Source: Neorhizobium huautlense
GTDB lineage: Bacteria; Pseudomonadota; Alphaproteobacteria; Rhizobiales; Rhizobiaceae
Direction of reading: 5' to 3'
NCBI RefSeq assembly: GCF_030811685.1
Contig: NZ_JAUSRF010000006.1
Location: forward strand, 248,001-312,000
DNA: 64,000 nt
The notes below the pieces were generated by a model. The model did not search any database, was not told the DNA's origin, and saw nothing but the letters and a program-made list of their open reading frames with translations. A program made the translations under genes and the position numbers. This document shows positions 1-9,384 of this stretch, in pieces. Every line of letters starts with the position of its first letter. The stretch's first letter is position 1.

Positions 1-56
1 GTCTGCGTATCCGGCCGGCGGTCGCGCCAATACCGTAATTAGCGCTCGCGCGATTG

Positions 57-338
57 TTACCAGCGGGTCGGCTCGCCCGGTGCTGATGCTTCGACAGAAA
101 GCGCATGCACACCGGCTTGAAGTTCGGCCTTCAGGATATCATTTATGATCCGGTGCCGCTCGACACGGCTCTTTCCCTCGAACGCTTTCGAAACGATGCG
201 CACCCGCATATGGGTGCCGCCTTCGCCGTTGAAATGTGGCTGATGACCGGCGTGCTGGTGGCTTTCATCGATCACGTCCATCCGCTCCGGTTGCAGGGCG
301 TGTGTGAGGCTCGCCTCGATGCGGGCTTTTGTGGTCAT
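57..338 (-). CDS. bolA: BolA family protein
   Basis: This 93-residue protein has the BolA fold layout: an N-terminal helix, then the conserved stretch around HFNGEGGTHMRVRIVS (residues 35-50), then a helix beginning with RVERHRIINDIL. BolA proteins work with monothiol glutaredoxins and [2Fe-2S] clusters, or act in morphology and stress responses. The start at 338 was chosen because homologues begin MTTKAR and the upstream in-frame extension is unlike a protein N-terminus. It is divergent from the J-domain gene, 103 bp away, so the gap should hold both promoters. BolA next to a J-domain gene and cobST is a familiar rhizobial order (established knowledge). Confidence 0.93.
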   Translation of the reverse strand: MTTKARIEASLTHALQPERMDVIDESHQHAGHQPHFNGEGGTHMRVRIVSKAFEGKSRVERHRIINDILKAELQAGVHALSVEASAPGEPTRW

Positions 339-441
339 GACATTGCTCCGAAGCAGCGGGAAAGGGCACTCCAGAAACCAGCAGCAAAGGGAATTGTCAA
401 TTCTTGTTCTCACCCTTTGTGCAGCCCATAATGTGCGTCTG

Positions 442-1068
442 ATGAACCTAGATTCTAAATATTTCGACCGTATCCGGACGCGCCGGAACCGCAAGCAGGA
501 GGAGCCCGCGCAGGCACCGACCTGCCAATGGGATGGGTGCGACAAGCCGGGCGCCCACCGTGCCCCCGTCGGCCGCAATGCCGAAGGGCAGTTCTTCCTG
601 TTCTGCTTCGAACACGTGAAGGACTATAACAAGGGCTACAATTATTTCTCCGGCCTGTCCGACAGCGAGATCGCCCGTTACCAGAAGGAAGCGATCACCG
701 GTCATCGCCCGACCTGGTCGGTTGGTGTCAACAAGGACGTCAAGGACGCGCCTTTGCACGCGACCGTGCGTTCCGGCAGCGCCGCCAGTCATAACCGCGT
801 CAAGGATCCGTTCGGTTTCGTGCGCGAGGGGCGTGCCGGCGGTGGCCCGCGTTTCCCGCAGGAACGCAAGCTGAAGACGCTGGAGCAGAAGGCTTTCGAC
901 ACGATGGAGCTGACCGCAGGCGCAACGTCTGAGGATATCAAGCGTCGTTACAAGGAGCTCGTCAAGAAGCATCACCCCGATGCCAATGGCGGCGACCGGG
1001 GATCGGAAGAACGTTTTCGCGCGGTAATTCAAGCATATCAGTTGTTGAAACAGTCTGGTTTCTGCTAA
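442..1068 (+). CDS. J-domain (DnaJ-like) protein
   Basis: A 208-residue protein whose C-terminal 60 residues form a J-domain: a helix ending [18 protein letters not shown] contains the HPD tripeptide needed to stimulate Hsp70 (DnaK) ATPase, followed by a helix ending [10 protein letters not shown]. The N-terminal two thirds has no Gly/Phe region or zinc fingers, so this is a class III J-protein. It has a [10 protein letters not shown] segment and a [15 protein letters not shown] segment typical of this alphaproteobacterial family. Start 442 is the first ATG giving the family N-terminus [10 protein letters not shown]. It lies 65 bp upstream of cobS on the same strand, so it may be co-transcribed; the client is unknown. 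Confidence 0.92.
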   Translation: MNLDSKYFDRIRTRRNRKQEEPAQAPTCQWDGCDKPGAHRAPVGRNAEGQFFLFCFEHVKDYNKGYNYFSGLSDSEIARYQKEAITGHRPTWSVGVNKDVKDAPLHATVRSGSAASHNRVKDPFGFVREGRAGGGPRFPQERKLKTLEQKAFDTMELTAGATSEDIKRRYKELVKKHHPDANGGDRGSEERFRAVIQAYQLLKQSGFC

Positions 1069-1133
1069 GCCGTAACGAACAGGATGCAGCAAGGATTGCT
1101 GCCGGGCTACGGACCGTCCGGCATGGAGTGGTG

Positions 1134-2126
1134 ATGAGCAAAATTGATCTTGATATTTCCAATCTTCCCGACACGACCGTTTCCGTAAGAGACGTTTTCG
1201 GCATCGATACCGACCTGAAGGTTCCGGCCTACAGCAACGGCGATCCTTACGTTCCGGATCTCGATCCCGACTATCTTTTCGATCGCGACACCACGCTCGC
1301 CATCCTCGCCGGTTTTGCCCATAACCGCCGCGTCATGGTTTCCGGTTTTCACGGCACCGGCAAGTCGACCCATATCGAACAGGTCGCTGCCCGCCTCAAC
1401 TGGCCCTGCGTGCGCGTCAACCTCGATAGCCATGTCAGCCGTATCGATCTCGTCGGCAAGGACGCCATCGTCCTGAAAGACGGCAAGCAGATCACCGAAT
1501 TCAAGGACGGCATCCTGCCCTGGGCCTACCAGCGCAATGTCGCTCTCGTTTTCGACGAATACGATGCCGGCCGCCCGGACGTGATGTTCGTCATCCAGCG
1601 CGTGCTGGAGAGCTCCGGCCGCCTGACGCTTCTCGACCAGAGCCGCGTCATTCGTCCTCATCCCGCTTTCCGCCTGTTTGCGACCGCCAATACGGTTGGT
1701 CTGGGCGATACGACGGGCCTTTACCACGGCACGCAGCAGATCAATCAGGCGCAGATGGACCGCTGGTCGATCGTCACCACGCTGAACTACCTGCCGCATG
1801 AAAAGGAAGTCGATATCGTTGCCGCCAAGGTCAAATCCTTCGGCAAGACGGCTGAAGGCCGCGAGACGGTTTCCAAGATGGTCCGCATCGCCGACATGAC
1901 CCGTTCGGCCTTCATCAACGGAGACCTGTCGACCGTGATGAGCCCGCGTACGGTCATCACCTGGGCGGAAAATGCCGAAATCTTCGGTGATGTCGCCTTC
2001 GCCTTCCGTGTCACCTTCCTCAACAAGTGCGACGAACTGGAACGCACGCTGGTGGCCGAACAGTACCAGCGCGCTTTCGGTGTCGAGCTGAAGGAAAGCG
2101 CCGCCAACATCGTTCTCGGGGCTTAA
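1134..2126 (+). CDS. cobS: Cobaltochelatase AAA+ subunit CobS
   Basis: A 330-residue AAA+ ATPase of the aerobic cobaltochelatase CobNST, which inserts cobalt into hydrogenobyrinic acid a,c-diamide in B12 synthesis. Walker A is GFHGTGKST (residues 71-79) and Walker B is [11 protein letters not shown] (137-146), the MoxR-type arrangement. GGAG sits 5 bases before the ATG at 1134; two in-frame GTG codons just upstream are less likely starts. cobT follows 20 bp after the stop. CobS and CobT form the chaperone-like motor and the large CobN subunit is not in the window. Confidence 0.96.
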   Translation: MSKIDLDISNLPDTTVSVRDVFGIDTDLKVPAYSNGDPYVPDLDPDYLFDRDTTLAILAGFAHNRRVMVSGFHGTGKSTHIEQVAARLNWPCVRVNLDSHVSRIDLVGKDAIVLKDGKQITEFKDGILPWAYQRNVALVFDEYDAGRPDVMFVIQRVLESSGRLTLLDQSRVIRPHPAFRLFATANTVGLGDTTGLYHGTQQINQAQMDRWSIVTTLNYLPHEKEVDIVAAKVKSFGKTAEGRETVSKMVRIADMTRSAFINGDLSTVMSPRTVITWAENAEIFGDVAFAFRVTFLNKCDELERTLVAEQYQRAFGVELKESAANIVLGA

Positions 2127-2146
2127 AGAGCGCGGGAGCAGCAAGC

Positions 2147-4039
2147 ATGGCAGGTCGCGGAGACAATTCGAAGCCCAAGGCAGGCGGTCCGGTCGATACC
2201 GAGCCGTTGCGCCGGGCGATTACCGGATGCGTGCGTTCGGTTGCCGGAAATGGCGAGGTAGAGGTCACCTTCGCCAACGAGCGCCCCGGCATGGCCGGCG
2301 AACGCATTCGCCTGCCGGAAATCTCGAAACGTCCGACTGCCCATGAGCTGGCGGTCACCCGCGGCCTTGGCGACTCAATGGCGCTCAGGCTCGCCTGCCA
2401 CGATACCAATGTTCATGCGACGATGGCGCCGCAAGGTTCGGATGCCCGCGCCATTTTCGATGCCGTCGAGCAGGCGCGCGTCGAATCCATCGGTTCGCTG
2501 CGCATGGCCGGCATGGCGCAAAATATCGGCAGCATGAATGCCGAAAAATATGCCAAGGCGAATTTCTCCGGTATCGAGCGTCAGGATGATGCGCCGATCG
2601 CTGAAGCTGTTGCCATGCTGGTGCGCGAAAAGCTGACGGGTCAGACGCCGCCGGAGAGCGCCGGCAAGGTGCTGGATCTGTGGCGCCCGTTCATCGAACA
2701 AAACGCGTCTGCCGATCTCGATAACCTCAAGGATGCGATCGAGGACCAGCAGGCATTTGCAAAACTCATCCGCCATATGCTGTCCTCCATGCAGATGGCC
2801 GAGGATTACGGCGACGACGAGAGCGAGCCGGAAGAACTCGAAAACCAGAGCGACGGAGACCAGGGCCAGAGCAACGAGACCGAAAACGAAGAGGTCGAGG
2901 AAGAGGCGGGATCCGACGCGGCGCCGGCCGAACAGAGCCAGGCTGCCGAAGACGAGATGGACGACGGCGAGATGGACGGCGCCGAAATCTCCGATGACGA
3001 CATGTCGGAAGAGAGCGATGAACATTCCGAGACGCCCGGCGAGACCAAGCGCCCCAACAGCCCGTTCGACGATTTCAACGAGAAGGTCGATTACAAGATC
3101 TTCACCAAGGAATTCGACGAGGAAATCACCGCAGAAGAGCTTTGCGACGAGGCCGAGCTCGATCGCCTGCGCGCTTTCCTCGACAAGCAGCTGGCGCATC
3201 TGCAGAGCGCCGTCGGCCGTCTGGCCAACCGTCTGCAGCGCCGTTTGATGGCGCAGCAGAACCGTTCCTGGGATTTCGATCTGGAAGAGGGTTATCTCGA
3301 TCCGGCCCGTCTCGTGCGCCTGGTCATCGATCCGATGCAGCCGCTGTCCTTCAAGAAGGAACGTGACACGAAATTCCGCGATACGGTCGTGTCTCTCGTC
3401 ATCGACAATTCCGGCTCCATGCGTGGTCGCCCGATCACCGTTGCCGCATCGTGCGCCGATATTCTCGCCCGCACACTGGAACGCTCCGGCGTCAAGGTCG
3501 AGATTCTGGGCTTCACCACGAAGGCCTGGAAGGGCGGACAGTCGCGTGAGCAGTGGCTTGCCAGCGGCAAGCCGTCGACGCCCGGCCGTCTCAACGATCT
3601 GCGTCATATCATCTACAAGTCTGCCGATGCGCCGTGGCGCCGTTCGCGCCGCAATCTCGGCCTGATGATGCGTGAAGGCCTGCTCAAAGAAAATATCGAC
3701 GGCGAAGCACTGATGTGGGCCCATAACCGTCTGATCAATCGCCGTGAGCAGCGCAAGATCCTGATGATGATTTCGGATGGCGCGCCGGTCGATGATTCGA
3801 CGCTGTCGGTCAATCCCGGCAATTATCTGGAACGGCACCTGCGCGCCGTCATCGAACAGATCGAAACACGCTCGCCGGTCGAATTGCTGGCCATCGGTAT
3901 CGGTCACGACGTCACGCGTTATTACCGCAAGGCTGTCACCATTGTGGATGCCGACGAGTTGGCTGGCGCCATGACCGAACAGCTTGCTTCGCTGTTCGAA
4001 GAAAATACGGGCACCGGCCGCGGCCGTCGCGCGGGTTGA
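2147..4039 (+). CDS. cobT: Cobaltochelatase subunit CobT
   Basis: A 630-residue partner of CobS. It has an N-terminal helical domain, a long very acidic segment (about residues 220-330, rich in Glu/Asp/Gln), and a C-terminal von Willebrand A domain with an intact MIDAS motif DNSGS (D420, S422, S424) that binds a metal ion. Length and architecture match the family. Start 2147 ([10 protein letters not shown]) is preceded by a GGGAG-like site; an in-frame extension into cobS was rejected. The downstream phytase-like gene begins 14 bp after the stop, so the three genes may be one transcript. Confidence 0.96.
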   Translation: MAGRGDNSKPKAGGPVDTEPLRRAITGCVRSVAGNGEVEVTFANERPGMAGERIRLPEISKRPTAHELAVTRGLGDSMALRLACHDTNVHATMAPQGSDARAIFDAVEQARVESIGSLRMAGMAQNIGSMNAEKYAKANFSGIERQDDAPIAEAVAMLVREKLTGQTPPESAGKVLDLWRPFIEQNASADLDNLKDAIEDQQAFAKLIRHMLSSMQMAEDYGDDESEPEELENQSDGDQGQSNETENEEVEEEAGSDAAPAEQSQAAEDEMDDGEMDGAEISDDDMSEESDEHSETPGETKRPNSPFDDFNEKVDYKIFTKEFDEEITAEELCDEAELDRLRAFLDKQLAHLQSAVGRLANRLQRRLMAQQNRSWDFDLEEGYLDPARLVRLVIDPMQPLSFKKERDTKFRDTVVSLVIDNSGSMRGRPITVAASCADILARTLERSGVKVEILGFTTKAWKGGQSREQWLASGKPSTPGRLNDLRHIIYKSADAPWRRSRRNLGLMMREGLLKENIDGEALMWAHNRLINRREQRKILMMISDGAPVDDSTLSVNPGNYLERHLRAVIEQIETRSPVELLAIGIGHDVTRYYRKAVTIVDADELAGAMTEQLASLFEENTGTGRGRRAG

Positions 4040-4053
4040 GAGCCTACCCGCGT

Positions 4054-5061
4054 ATGCGCCACAAGTCTTCCGGTCTTCGCATCTCGGTCGTTGCGGCCAT
4101 GCTGATGATGCTCGCTCCGCTGTCTTCGATGGCGGCGGAGGTCGATGCACCGATAGAAGCGCGTGCCTTTCGTGAATTCAAGGCAGGCAATCCCGCCACG
4201 AGATTCGGCGCGCTCGAGTTTGTCGGCGGCATCGAATATACATCCAGCAACGATCTTCTCGGTGGCGTGTCCGGTATTCGTTTCCGGCCGGATGGGAAAA
4301 GCTTTGTGGCCGTGCTCGATACCGGCCACTGGATGACCGGCGCGATCGAACGGGATGGGCAGGGGCATCTGTCGGGCATGCGTGATGTCCGCATCCGGCC
4401 CATGGTTGATGCCAGTGGCCGTGAACCGCGTTCCAAGGGCGATATCGATGCCGAGGGCGTGACGCTTCGGGATGGCGAAGTGATCGTCAGTTTCGAGCGC
4501 CGCCACCGCGTGGATGTCTATCCCGATCCCGGTTTCGAAACGTCCCGTCCGAAAAGGACGCTGAATTTTCTTATTCCGCTTCGGGAATTGCGTGCCAATG
4601 GCGGGTTGGAAACCGTGGTTGCCGCTCCCGAAACCAGTCCGCTTTCCGGTGCCATTGTTGTCGTTGCGGAAAAGAGCGTCGATGACGAGGGCAATTTTTA
4701 CGCCGCCATCCTCGACGGGCCGCGCAAGGGCCAGTTCAAGGTGAAGCGGCACGATCCTTTCGACATCACCGATGGCGCCTTTCTGCCGGACGGAGACCTG
4801 CTTTTGCTGGAACGGTCTTTCAGCCTGCTGGGCGGCGTCGGCATGCGTATTCGCCGGATTGATGGCGACAGCCTGAAGCCGGGCGCGCTGGTGGATGGAG
4901 ACATGCTGATCGAGGCCGATCTCGGCCAGCAGATCGACAATATGGAAGGTATCGATGTGGTGGCCGGGCCGGATGGCGTGCCGCATCTGATCGTCGTGTC
5001 GGATGACAATCATTCCATTTTTCAGCGTAACCTGATGCTGGAGTTCCGGTTGAACCCTTGA
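4054..5061 (+). CDS. Secreted phytase-like esterase (PF13449 type)
   Basis: A 335-residue exported protein with an N-terminal signal peptide (hydrophobic VVAAMLMMLAPLSSMAA, cleavage likely after SMAA). The remainder resembles the esterase-like domain of the phytase family, a beta-propeller rich in Asp/Gly turns such as GVSGIRFRPDGKSF and the late acidic motif QQIDNMEGIDVV. The ATG at 4054 puts the signal peptide near the N-terminus; a TTG at 4036 overlapping cobT is a weaker choice. Substrate unknown. Its place behind cobST is conserved in rhizobia but suggests no role in B12 synthesis. Confidence 0.8.
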   Translation: MRHKSSGLRISVVAAMLMMLAPLSSMAAEVDAPIEARAFREFKAGNPATRFGALEFVGGIEYTSSNDLLGGVSGIRFRPDGKSFVAVLDTGHWMTGAIERDGQGHLSGMRDVRIRPMVDASGREPRSKGDIDAEGVTLRDGEVIVSFERRHRVDVYPDPGFETSRPKRTLNFLIPLRELRANGGLETVVAAPETSPLSGAIVVVAEKSVDDEGNFYAAILDGPRKGQFKVKRHDPFDITDGAFLPDGDLLLLERSFSLLGGVGMRIRRIDGDSLKPGALVDGDMLIEADLGQQIDNMEGIDVVAGPDGVPHLIVVSDDNHSIFQRNLMLEFRLNP

Positions 5062-5104
5062 GGTCGCTTCTCTATCGTCCGCTGTTGACGGTCTGGAGGA
5101 GAGG

Positions 5105-5674
5105 ATGATGGTTCGTATTCATGTCATGGGTGCATCCGGTTCCGGCACGACCTCACTCGGGATCGCGCTGGCGGAGAAGCTCGGCATTCCGCATCTCGAT
5201 TCCGACGATTTCTACTGGATGCCCACCGATCCGCCCTATACGACGCCGCGCGAGATCGGGCCGCGTATCGCCATGCTGGAGGAGCAGGCGCAGCCGGAAC
5301 GCGGCTGGGTGCTGACCGGGTCGGCGCTCAAATGGGGCATGTCCATTGAGCCGCTGTATCAGCTGATCGTGTTTTTGAGGCTGGATCCAGCCGTCCGCAT
5401 GGCGCGCATCCGCAAGCGGGAGGCCGAGCGCTATGGCGCGCGCATCTCAGCCGGTGGCGATATGGCGCAAAAGAGCCAGGCTTTTCTGGAATGGGCAGAA
5501 AGTTATGATGTGGCGGGGCCTGGGCAGCGCAGTCTTGCTGCCCATGAGGCCTGGCTTGAGACGCAGACGGCGCCGGTGTTGCGGCTCAATTCGATGAATT
5601 CGGTGACGGAGCTGGCCGAGGCTGTGCTCCGTCATCCGGTTGTTCAGGCAGGCGTTGCTCTCAGCGGGCGGTAA
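5105..5674 (+). CDS. P-loop NTPase, adenylate-kinase-like
   Basis: A 189-residue P-loop protein. Walker A is GASGSGTTS (residues 9-17), followed by HLDSDDFYW, which resembles the substrate-binding acidic pair of small-molecule kinases, and by a lid-like RIRKREAERYG region. No catalytic signature tells which nucleotide or metabolite is phosphorylated, so it is described as an AAA/ADK-like kinase only. GGAGAGG stands just upstream of tandem ATG codons at 5105 and 5108. Its 3' end overlaps the convergent transporter gene by 14 bp. Confidence 0.8.
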   Translation: MMVRIHVMGASGSGTTSLGIALAEKLGIPHLDSDDFYWMPTDPPYTTPREIGPRIAMLEEQAQPERGWVLTGSALKWGMSIEPLYQLIVFLRLDPAVRMARIRKREAERYGARISAGGDMAQKSQAFLEWAESYDVAGPGQRSLAAHEAWLETQTAPVLRLNSMNSVTELAEAVLRHPVVQAGVALSGR

Positions 5675-6296
5675 CCTGCGGCATCGGCTTCAACACGTTC
5701 ATCAGTGCGCCATAGGGCAGCAGCAGAACGACGCCGACCACGATCTTGACCACGAGGTCACCCAGCGCCCAGGAGATCCAGCGTGGCGCTTCCGTTGCCA
5801 TGACGCCGAGGATCGGGGCCTGGGCTGCGGCAAACTCGAGGTTCGGGCCGATGAAGGCGAATACCGAGGCGAAGGCGATCGAAAAGAACAGGACGGTGTC
5901 GATCACCGTGCCGATCATCGAAGCGGCCAAAGGTGCTTTCCACCAGCTTTTGCGGCGCAATTCGTTGAACACCGAGATATCCAGCAGCTGGCCAATCAGG
6001 AAGGCCGTGCCGGAGGCGATGGCGATGCGCGGCTCGGACAGCCAGAAGGACAGGGCGACACCGACGATAAAGCCGACATAAACGATGCGGCGGGCCGTGG
6101 CCGGGCCGAACTGGCGGTTGGCAAGGTCGGTAACGAGGAAGGCGACCGGATAGGTGAATGCGCCCCAGGTCAGAAGATCGCCGAGGGCGATGCCGAAGAG
6201 CACTCCCGTCAGGTGAAACTGGACGAGAATGTTGGAGGCAACCACGATGGCGGCCATGACGAGGGCATAGATGAGGGTATGACGTTGCGTCAGCAT
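5661..6296 (-). CDS. yhhQ: Queuosine precursor transporter (YhhQ/VUT family)
   Basis: A 211-residue inner-membrane protein with about six hydrophobic segments, from YALVMAAIVVASNILV near the N-terminus to IVVGVVLLLPYGALMNVL at the C-terminus. The family imports preQ0/preQ1 for queuosine modification of tRNA. Family marks seen are the TYPVAFLVTDLANRQFG segment and the IGTVIDTVLFFSIAF segment. It lies downstream of rpmB on the same strand but is separated by a terminator hairpin, so it probably has its own promoter. No convincing preQ1 riboswitch could be drawn in the 100 bp upstream. Confidence 0.9.
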   Translation of the reverse strand: MLTQRHTLIYALVMAAIVVASNILVQFHLTGVLFGIALGDLLTWGAFTYPVAFLVTDLANRQFGPATARRIVYVGFIVGVALSFWLSEPRIAIASGTAFLIGQLLDISVFNELRRKSWWKAPLAASMIGTVIDTVLFFSIAFASVFAFIGPNLEFAAAQAPILGVMATEAPRWISWALGDLVVKIVVGVVLLLPYGALMNVLKPMPQVTAR

Positions 6297-6335
6297 TTTT
6301 TTATCCTGGGAGATGCCACCAGTTGGAATAAAGCA

Positions 6336-6369
6336 AAGGAAAAGGCTTGTGCGAAAACGCCCAAGCCTT
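6336..6369 (-). terminator. Rho-independent terminator of rpmB
   Basis: On the minus strand, AAGGCTTG and CAAGCCTT (6369-6362 and 6349-6342) form a perfect 8-bp stem, extended inside the loop by GCG/CGC around TTTT. A T-rich tract follows. It lies 32 bp after the rpmB stop and before the transporter start. Confidence 0.8.
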
Positions 6370-6400
6370 CACCTAAACCGATGATGTAAAACGTTGAAGC

Positions 6401-6691
6401 TTAAGCGGCTTCAGCGGTCTTCTTGACGATCTGGCGACGCAGCAGACGGGCGCGCATCGACAGTTCGGATTCGTCAGCCTTGACGAGGAATGCATCGAGG
6501 CCACCGCGGTGCTCTACAGAGCGCAGGGCGTGAGCCGAAACGCGCAGACGGAAACGCTGGCCGAGAGCGTCGGAGATCAGAGTGACCTGGCAGAGGTTCG
6601 GCAGGAACCGACGACGGGTCTTGTTGTTGGCATGGCTGACGTTGTTGCCGGTCATTACGCCCTTGCCGGTCAGTTCGCATACACGAGACAT
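6401..6691 (-). CDS. rpmB: 50S ribosomal protein L28
   Basis: A 96-residue L28. It starts [20 protein letters not shown], with the N-terminal [13 protein letters not shown] motif and the basic [13 protein letters not shown] core that bind 23S rRNA. The Cys-pair zinc form is absent, as is usual in alphaproteobacteria. The start at 6691 gives the universal N-terminus; an upstream GTG would add an atypical leader. It is transcribed away from the DUF3108 gene across a 236-bp divergent gap and ends in a hairpin terminator. Confidence 0.97.
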   Translation of the reverse strand: MSRVCELTGKGVMTGNNVSHANNKTRRRFLPNLCQVTLISDALGQRFRLRVSAHALRSVEHRGGLDAFLVKADESELSMRARLLRRQIVKKTAEAA

Positions 6692-6927
6692 GGCATTCAC
6701 CTTTATTTTCTTCTGCAATCGGAGGCTCATACGGACAATGCCCGTCACGCCGATCCAACTGGTCCTGATTGGAAAGTTGCGGTTCTATAGTCAGTGGGGC
6801 CGCGCGCGTCAAGCCAAACCTTCAACCGAATCGGGATAATCCCGACTCAGGCTGCTTGCGTCGCTATTTTCTTGCCATAGTGGCACGTCTATATGACGTC
6901 AACATTTCTTAAGGTCAGGACTGGTTC

Positions 6928-7701
6928 ATGGTCGCCAAGGTTTCCGCCGCATTCGCCACCATCGTCATTGCGTTCGCGGGCGCTCCGCCCGCCGGTGCGG
7001 CCGAAATCCGCCATACGAGTGAGTACAGCGTCTCGCTTGGCATCCTGCCGGTGGCACGCATGTCCTTTGCCAGTGCATTCGACGATAACTCCTATACGAT
7101 CAACGGGCGCTTCAGTTCTGCCGGCATCGTTGATGTGATCGCGAAAACCTCCGCCGAAACGACGGTCAAAGGGTCCGTACGCCGCGACCGGCTGCAGGCC
7201 AATTCCTATTCGCTGGTCTACAGGACCAAAAAGAAAACGCAGACCTATGACGTCCAGTATCGCAACGGCAATGTCGTTTCGACAACGGTGAAACCGGAGC
7301 CGAAGGCGCGGCCGAAAAGCTGGATTCCGATCAGCGATGGTGATCTGCGATCCGTTCTCGATCCGCTGTCCGGCATGATTTTTCCAGCCGATGCCAAAGT
7401 CTGCCCCAACAAGCTGCCGATTTATGACGGCGAGTCCCGCCTCGATCTGGTGCTGACGGCCAAGGGCACGGAAAAATTCTCCACGAGCGGCTTCAAGGGT
7501 GACGCGATCGTCTGCTCGATCCGATACGTGCCGAAGTCCGGTTATCGGAAAGGTCGTACGGATATCGAATATCTGAAGACGGTGTCGATGGAAGTCTGGT
7601 TCGCCAAGGCGGAGGGGGCCAATGTGTATGCGCCGGTTTACGCCTATATCCCGACGCGGATGGGCCCGCTTTATGTGAAGGCGACGAAATACGGCGGGTG
7701 A
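6928..7701 (+). CDS. DUF3108 family exported protein
   Basis: A 257-residue protein with a signal peptide (VSAAFATIVIAFAGAPPAGA, cut near AGAAE) and the DUF3108 body: the N-terminal EYSVSLGILPVARMSF strand, a PISDGDLRSVLDPLSGM segment, and a C-terminal PTRMGPLYVKATKYG motif. It probably acts in the periplasm, as a lipocalin-like or chaperone-like beta-barrel; the true role is unknown. It faces rpmB across a shared promoter region. The mature part contains one Cys pair (VCPNK and IVCSIR) that could form a disulfide. Confidence 0.85.
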   Translation: MVAKVSAAFATIVIAFAGAPPAGAAEIRHTSEYSVSLGILPVARMSFASAFDDNSYTINGRFSSAGIVDVIAKTSAETTVKGSVRRDRLQANSYSLVYRTKKKTQTYDVQYRNGNVVSTTVKPEPKARPKSWIPISDGDLRSVLDPLSGMIFPADAKVCPNKLPIYDGESRLDLVLTAKGTEKFSTSGFKGDAIVCSIRYVPKSGYRKGRTDIEYLKTVSMEVWFAKAEGANVYAPVYAYIPTRMGPLYVKATKYGG

Positions 7702-7735
7702 GGTTGATTGCAGTCCGGCTTGGGGGCGTTGGGAA

Positions 7736-7963
7736 ATGTCGGTCATTCACAATGAGCAGACAAAATATATCGCCAACGCGTTTGATCGGGCGTCGACATC
7801 CTGCCTGACTGTCGGTGTGTTCGCGCCGATCGCGGCTGCCTTTTATGCGCCGGCAGGATCAATGGCGAGCGCATTGCCGCTGGTGGCTGTGGGCGCATGT
7901 TGGCTTTTTGCTGCGTCCATATTACATTTGTCGGGCAAGTACACGTTACGAGGTCTGCTATGA
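7736..7963 (+). CDS. Small membrane protein, first of a coupled pair
   Basis: A 75-residue protein with a hydrophilic N-terminus (MSVIHNEQTKYIANAFDRAS) and two hydrophobic segments (about 23-40 and 45-64) separated by a short Pro/Gly turn, ending in a basic tail. Its stop overlaps the next start as ATGA, so the pair is translationally coupled. No enzyme motif is visible. Alternating small hydrophobic proteins of this sort are seen in many proteobacteria without known function. It lies 34 bp after the DUF3108 gene. Confidence 0.6.
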   Translation: MSVIHNEQTKYIANAFDRASTSCLTVGVFAPIAAAFYAPAGSMASALPLVAVGACWLFAASILHLSGKYTLRGLL

Positions 7964-8085
7964 CTGGTTTGCAGATTTACGCATTCATTGTGTTGCCGCT
8001 TGCCATCGCCGCAGGCGGCTGGACCTACGCCTATCTGTGGGTCCGTCACAGCGAACGAAAAAAGCGCGAACGTTCCGGCGAATAG
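7960..8085 (+). CDS. 41-residue single-TM protein, second of the pair
   Basis: A 41-residue protein: one transmembrane helix (LQIYAFIVLPLAIAAGGWTY) followed by the highly basic tail RHSERKKRER, predicting a cytoplasmic C-terminus. Its ATG overlaps the stop of the preceding gene (ATGA). It has no recognisable domain. The coupling suggests the two proteins are made in fixed ratio and may interact in the membrane. Confidence 0.6.
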   Translation: MTGLQIYAFIVLPLAIAAGGWTYAYLWVRHSERKKRERSGE

Positions 8086-8094
8086 GACGGTCCG

Positions 8095-8526
8095 CTAAGG
8101 TTGACTCGGCTGCCAATCCGGCGGCGCCGTTTCGAAACTTGCGAAATCAAAGCCCGGCGCCACCGTGCAGCCGACAAGCGTGAAGGCGCCGAGCGGTTCC
8201 GCCGATTGCCAGGCATCCGCAGGCACCACGGCTTGCGGTCTTTGACCTGCCACGAGATCGGTGCCGAGCGTTACACTTTCCACTTCATGACCATCGGTCG
8301 AGATTTTCAGCATCAGCGGGTCGCCGGCGTAAAAGTGCCAGACTTCGGCGGCATCGCGCACGCGGTGCCAATGCGAGCGCTCTCCCGCTTGCAGCAGATA
8401 ATAGATCGCCGTCGAGTGCCCGCGCGGCGCGCCATGGTCATCTCGAAAGGTTTCGACATACCATCCGCCTTCCGGATGTTTCTGCATGCCGAGCGTGGCA
8501 ATGATCTCTTCCGCGCTGCCGGTCAT
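8095..8526 (-). CDS. DUF985 cupin protein
   Basis: A 143-residue cupin of the DUF985 (cupin_5) type. The N-terminal HPEGGWYVETFRD motif and the HWHRVRDAAEVWHFYAGDP segment place the metal-binding histidines and acidic residue. The C-terminal CTVAPGFDFASFE completes the barrel. Substrate unknown. Its ATG overlaps the gloB stop as TGATG, so it is the second gene of a gloB operon. Confidence 0.88.
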   Translation of the reverse strand: MTGSAEEIIATLGMQKHPEGGWYVETFRDDHGAPRGHSTAIYYLLQAGERSHWHRVRDAAEVWHFYAGDPLMLKISTDGHEVESVTLGTDLVAGQRPQAVVPADAWQSAEPLGAFTLVGCTVAPGFDFASFETAPPDWQPSQP

Positions 8527-9296
8527 CAGAAATTGTCCTTGCGCTTGCGGATCTCGGCAAACACTTCCTCGTTGGTCTTGCCTTCCATGATCAGATTGCG
8601 GCGGATCGACGGGTCGGTGGCGCGCAGGAAGGGATTGGTTTCCTTCTCCAGCCCCATCATGGTCGGGATGGTGAAGCGGCCTTCGGCGCGCATCTCCTCG
8701 ATCTGTGTTGCGCGGCGTTTCAGGGCCTCGTTGTCCGGGTCGATGCTCAGCGCAAAACGCGCGTTGGACAGCGTGTATTCGTGGCCGAAATAGATGGCGG
8801 TTTCATCCGGCAGCACGGCCAGTTTCTGCAGCGAATGCCACATGTCGGCAGCCGGGCGCTCGAACAGGCGGCCGCAGCCGAGTGCAAACAGCGTATCGGC
8901 GGCAAACAGGATCTTGTCGTCGGGAAAATGAAAGCAAATGTGGCCGGCGGTGTGCCCCGGCGTTTCGATTACCCGCACCGGATGTTCACCGAACAGGAAT
9001 TCGTCGCCATCCTCGACGCTGCGATCAAGGCCGGGAATGGCGACGGCTTCGTTGATCGGACCGATGATTTCCAGGCCGAAACGCGCCTTCAACGCCAGAT
9101 TGGCTTCCACGTGGTCGGTATGGTGGTGGGTCGTGAAAATGTGGCTGATGCTCCAGCCGCGCCGTTCAGCCGCGTCCACGATCGGCTTTTCTTCCGGTGC
9201 ATCGATGGAGGCGGTCAGGCCCGTCTCGGGATCATGGACGAGGACGCCGTAATTGTCGGTCCGACACGAAAAGACTTCGATCTCCAGGGATTTCAT
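8526..9296 (-). CDS. gloB: Hydroxyacylglutathione hydrolase (glyoxalase II)
   Basis: A 256-residue metallo-beta-lactamase fold enzyme that hydrolyses S-lactoylglutathione to lactate and glutathione, the second step of methylglyoxal detoxification. The metal motif THHHTDH is at residues 56-62. Further metal ligands are in [14 protein letters not shown] and in [14 protein letters not shown], and [10 protein letters not shown] near residue 170 supplies the late His. Length is normal. It is divergent from the methyltransferase gene and coupled to the DUF985 cupin downstream. Confidence 0.95.
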   Translation of the reverse strand: MKSLEIEVFSCRTDNYGVLVHDPETGLTASIDAPEEKPIVDAAERRGWSISHIFTTHHHTDHVEANLALKARFGLEIIGPINEAVAIPGLDRSVEDGDEFLFGEHPVRVIETPGHTAGHICFHFPDDKILFAADTLFALGCGRLFERPAADMWHSLQKLAVLPDETAIYFGHEYTLSNARFALSIDPDNEALKRRATQIEEMRAEGRFTIPTMMGLEKETNPFLRATDPSIRRNLIMEGKTNEEVFAEIRKRKDNF

Positions 9297-9384
9297 CAGT
9301 CTGCCCTACTTGTTTGAATGCTTGTTTGAACAATGTAGAGATTGGTTCCTTGAAGTCCAACAGCCGTTTGATAGCAAAATTGCC

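Noticed and set aside
2375-4150. 591-residue open frame opposite cobT
   Set aside because: It mirrors the codons of an unmistakable CobT; GC-rich codon bias makes long antisense frames common.
6297-6390. preQ1 riboswitch before the queuosine precursor transporter
   Set aside because: The hairpin there is a plain 8-bp stem with T-rich tail directly behind rpmB; no preQ1 pseudoknot can be drawn.
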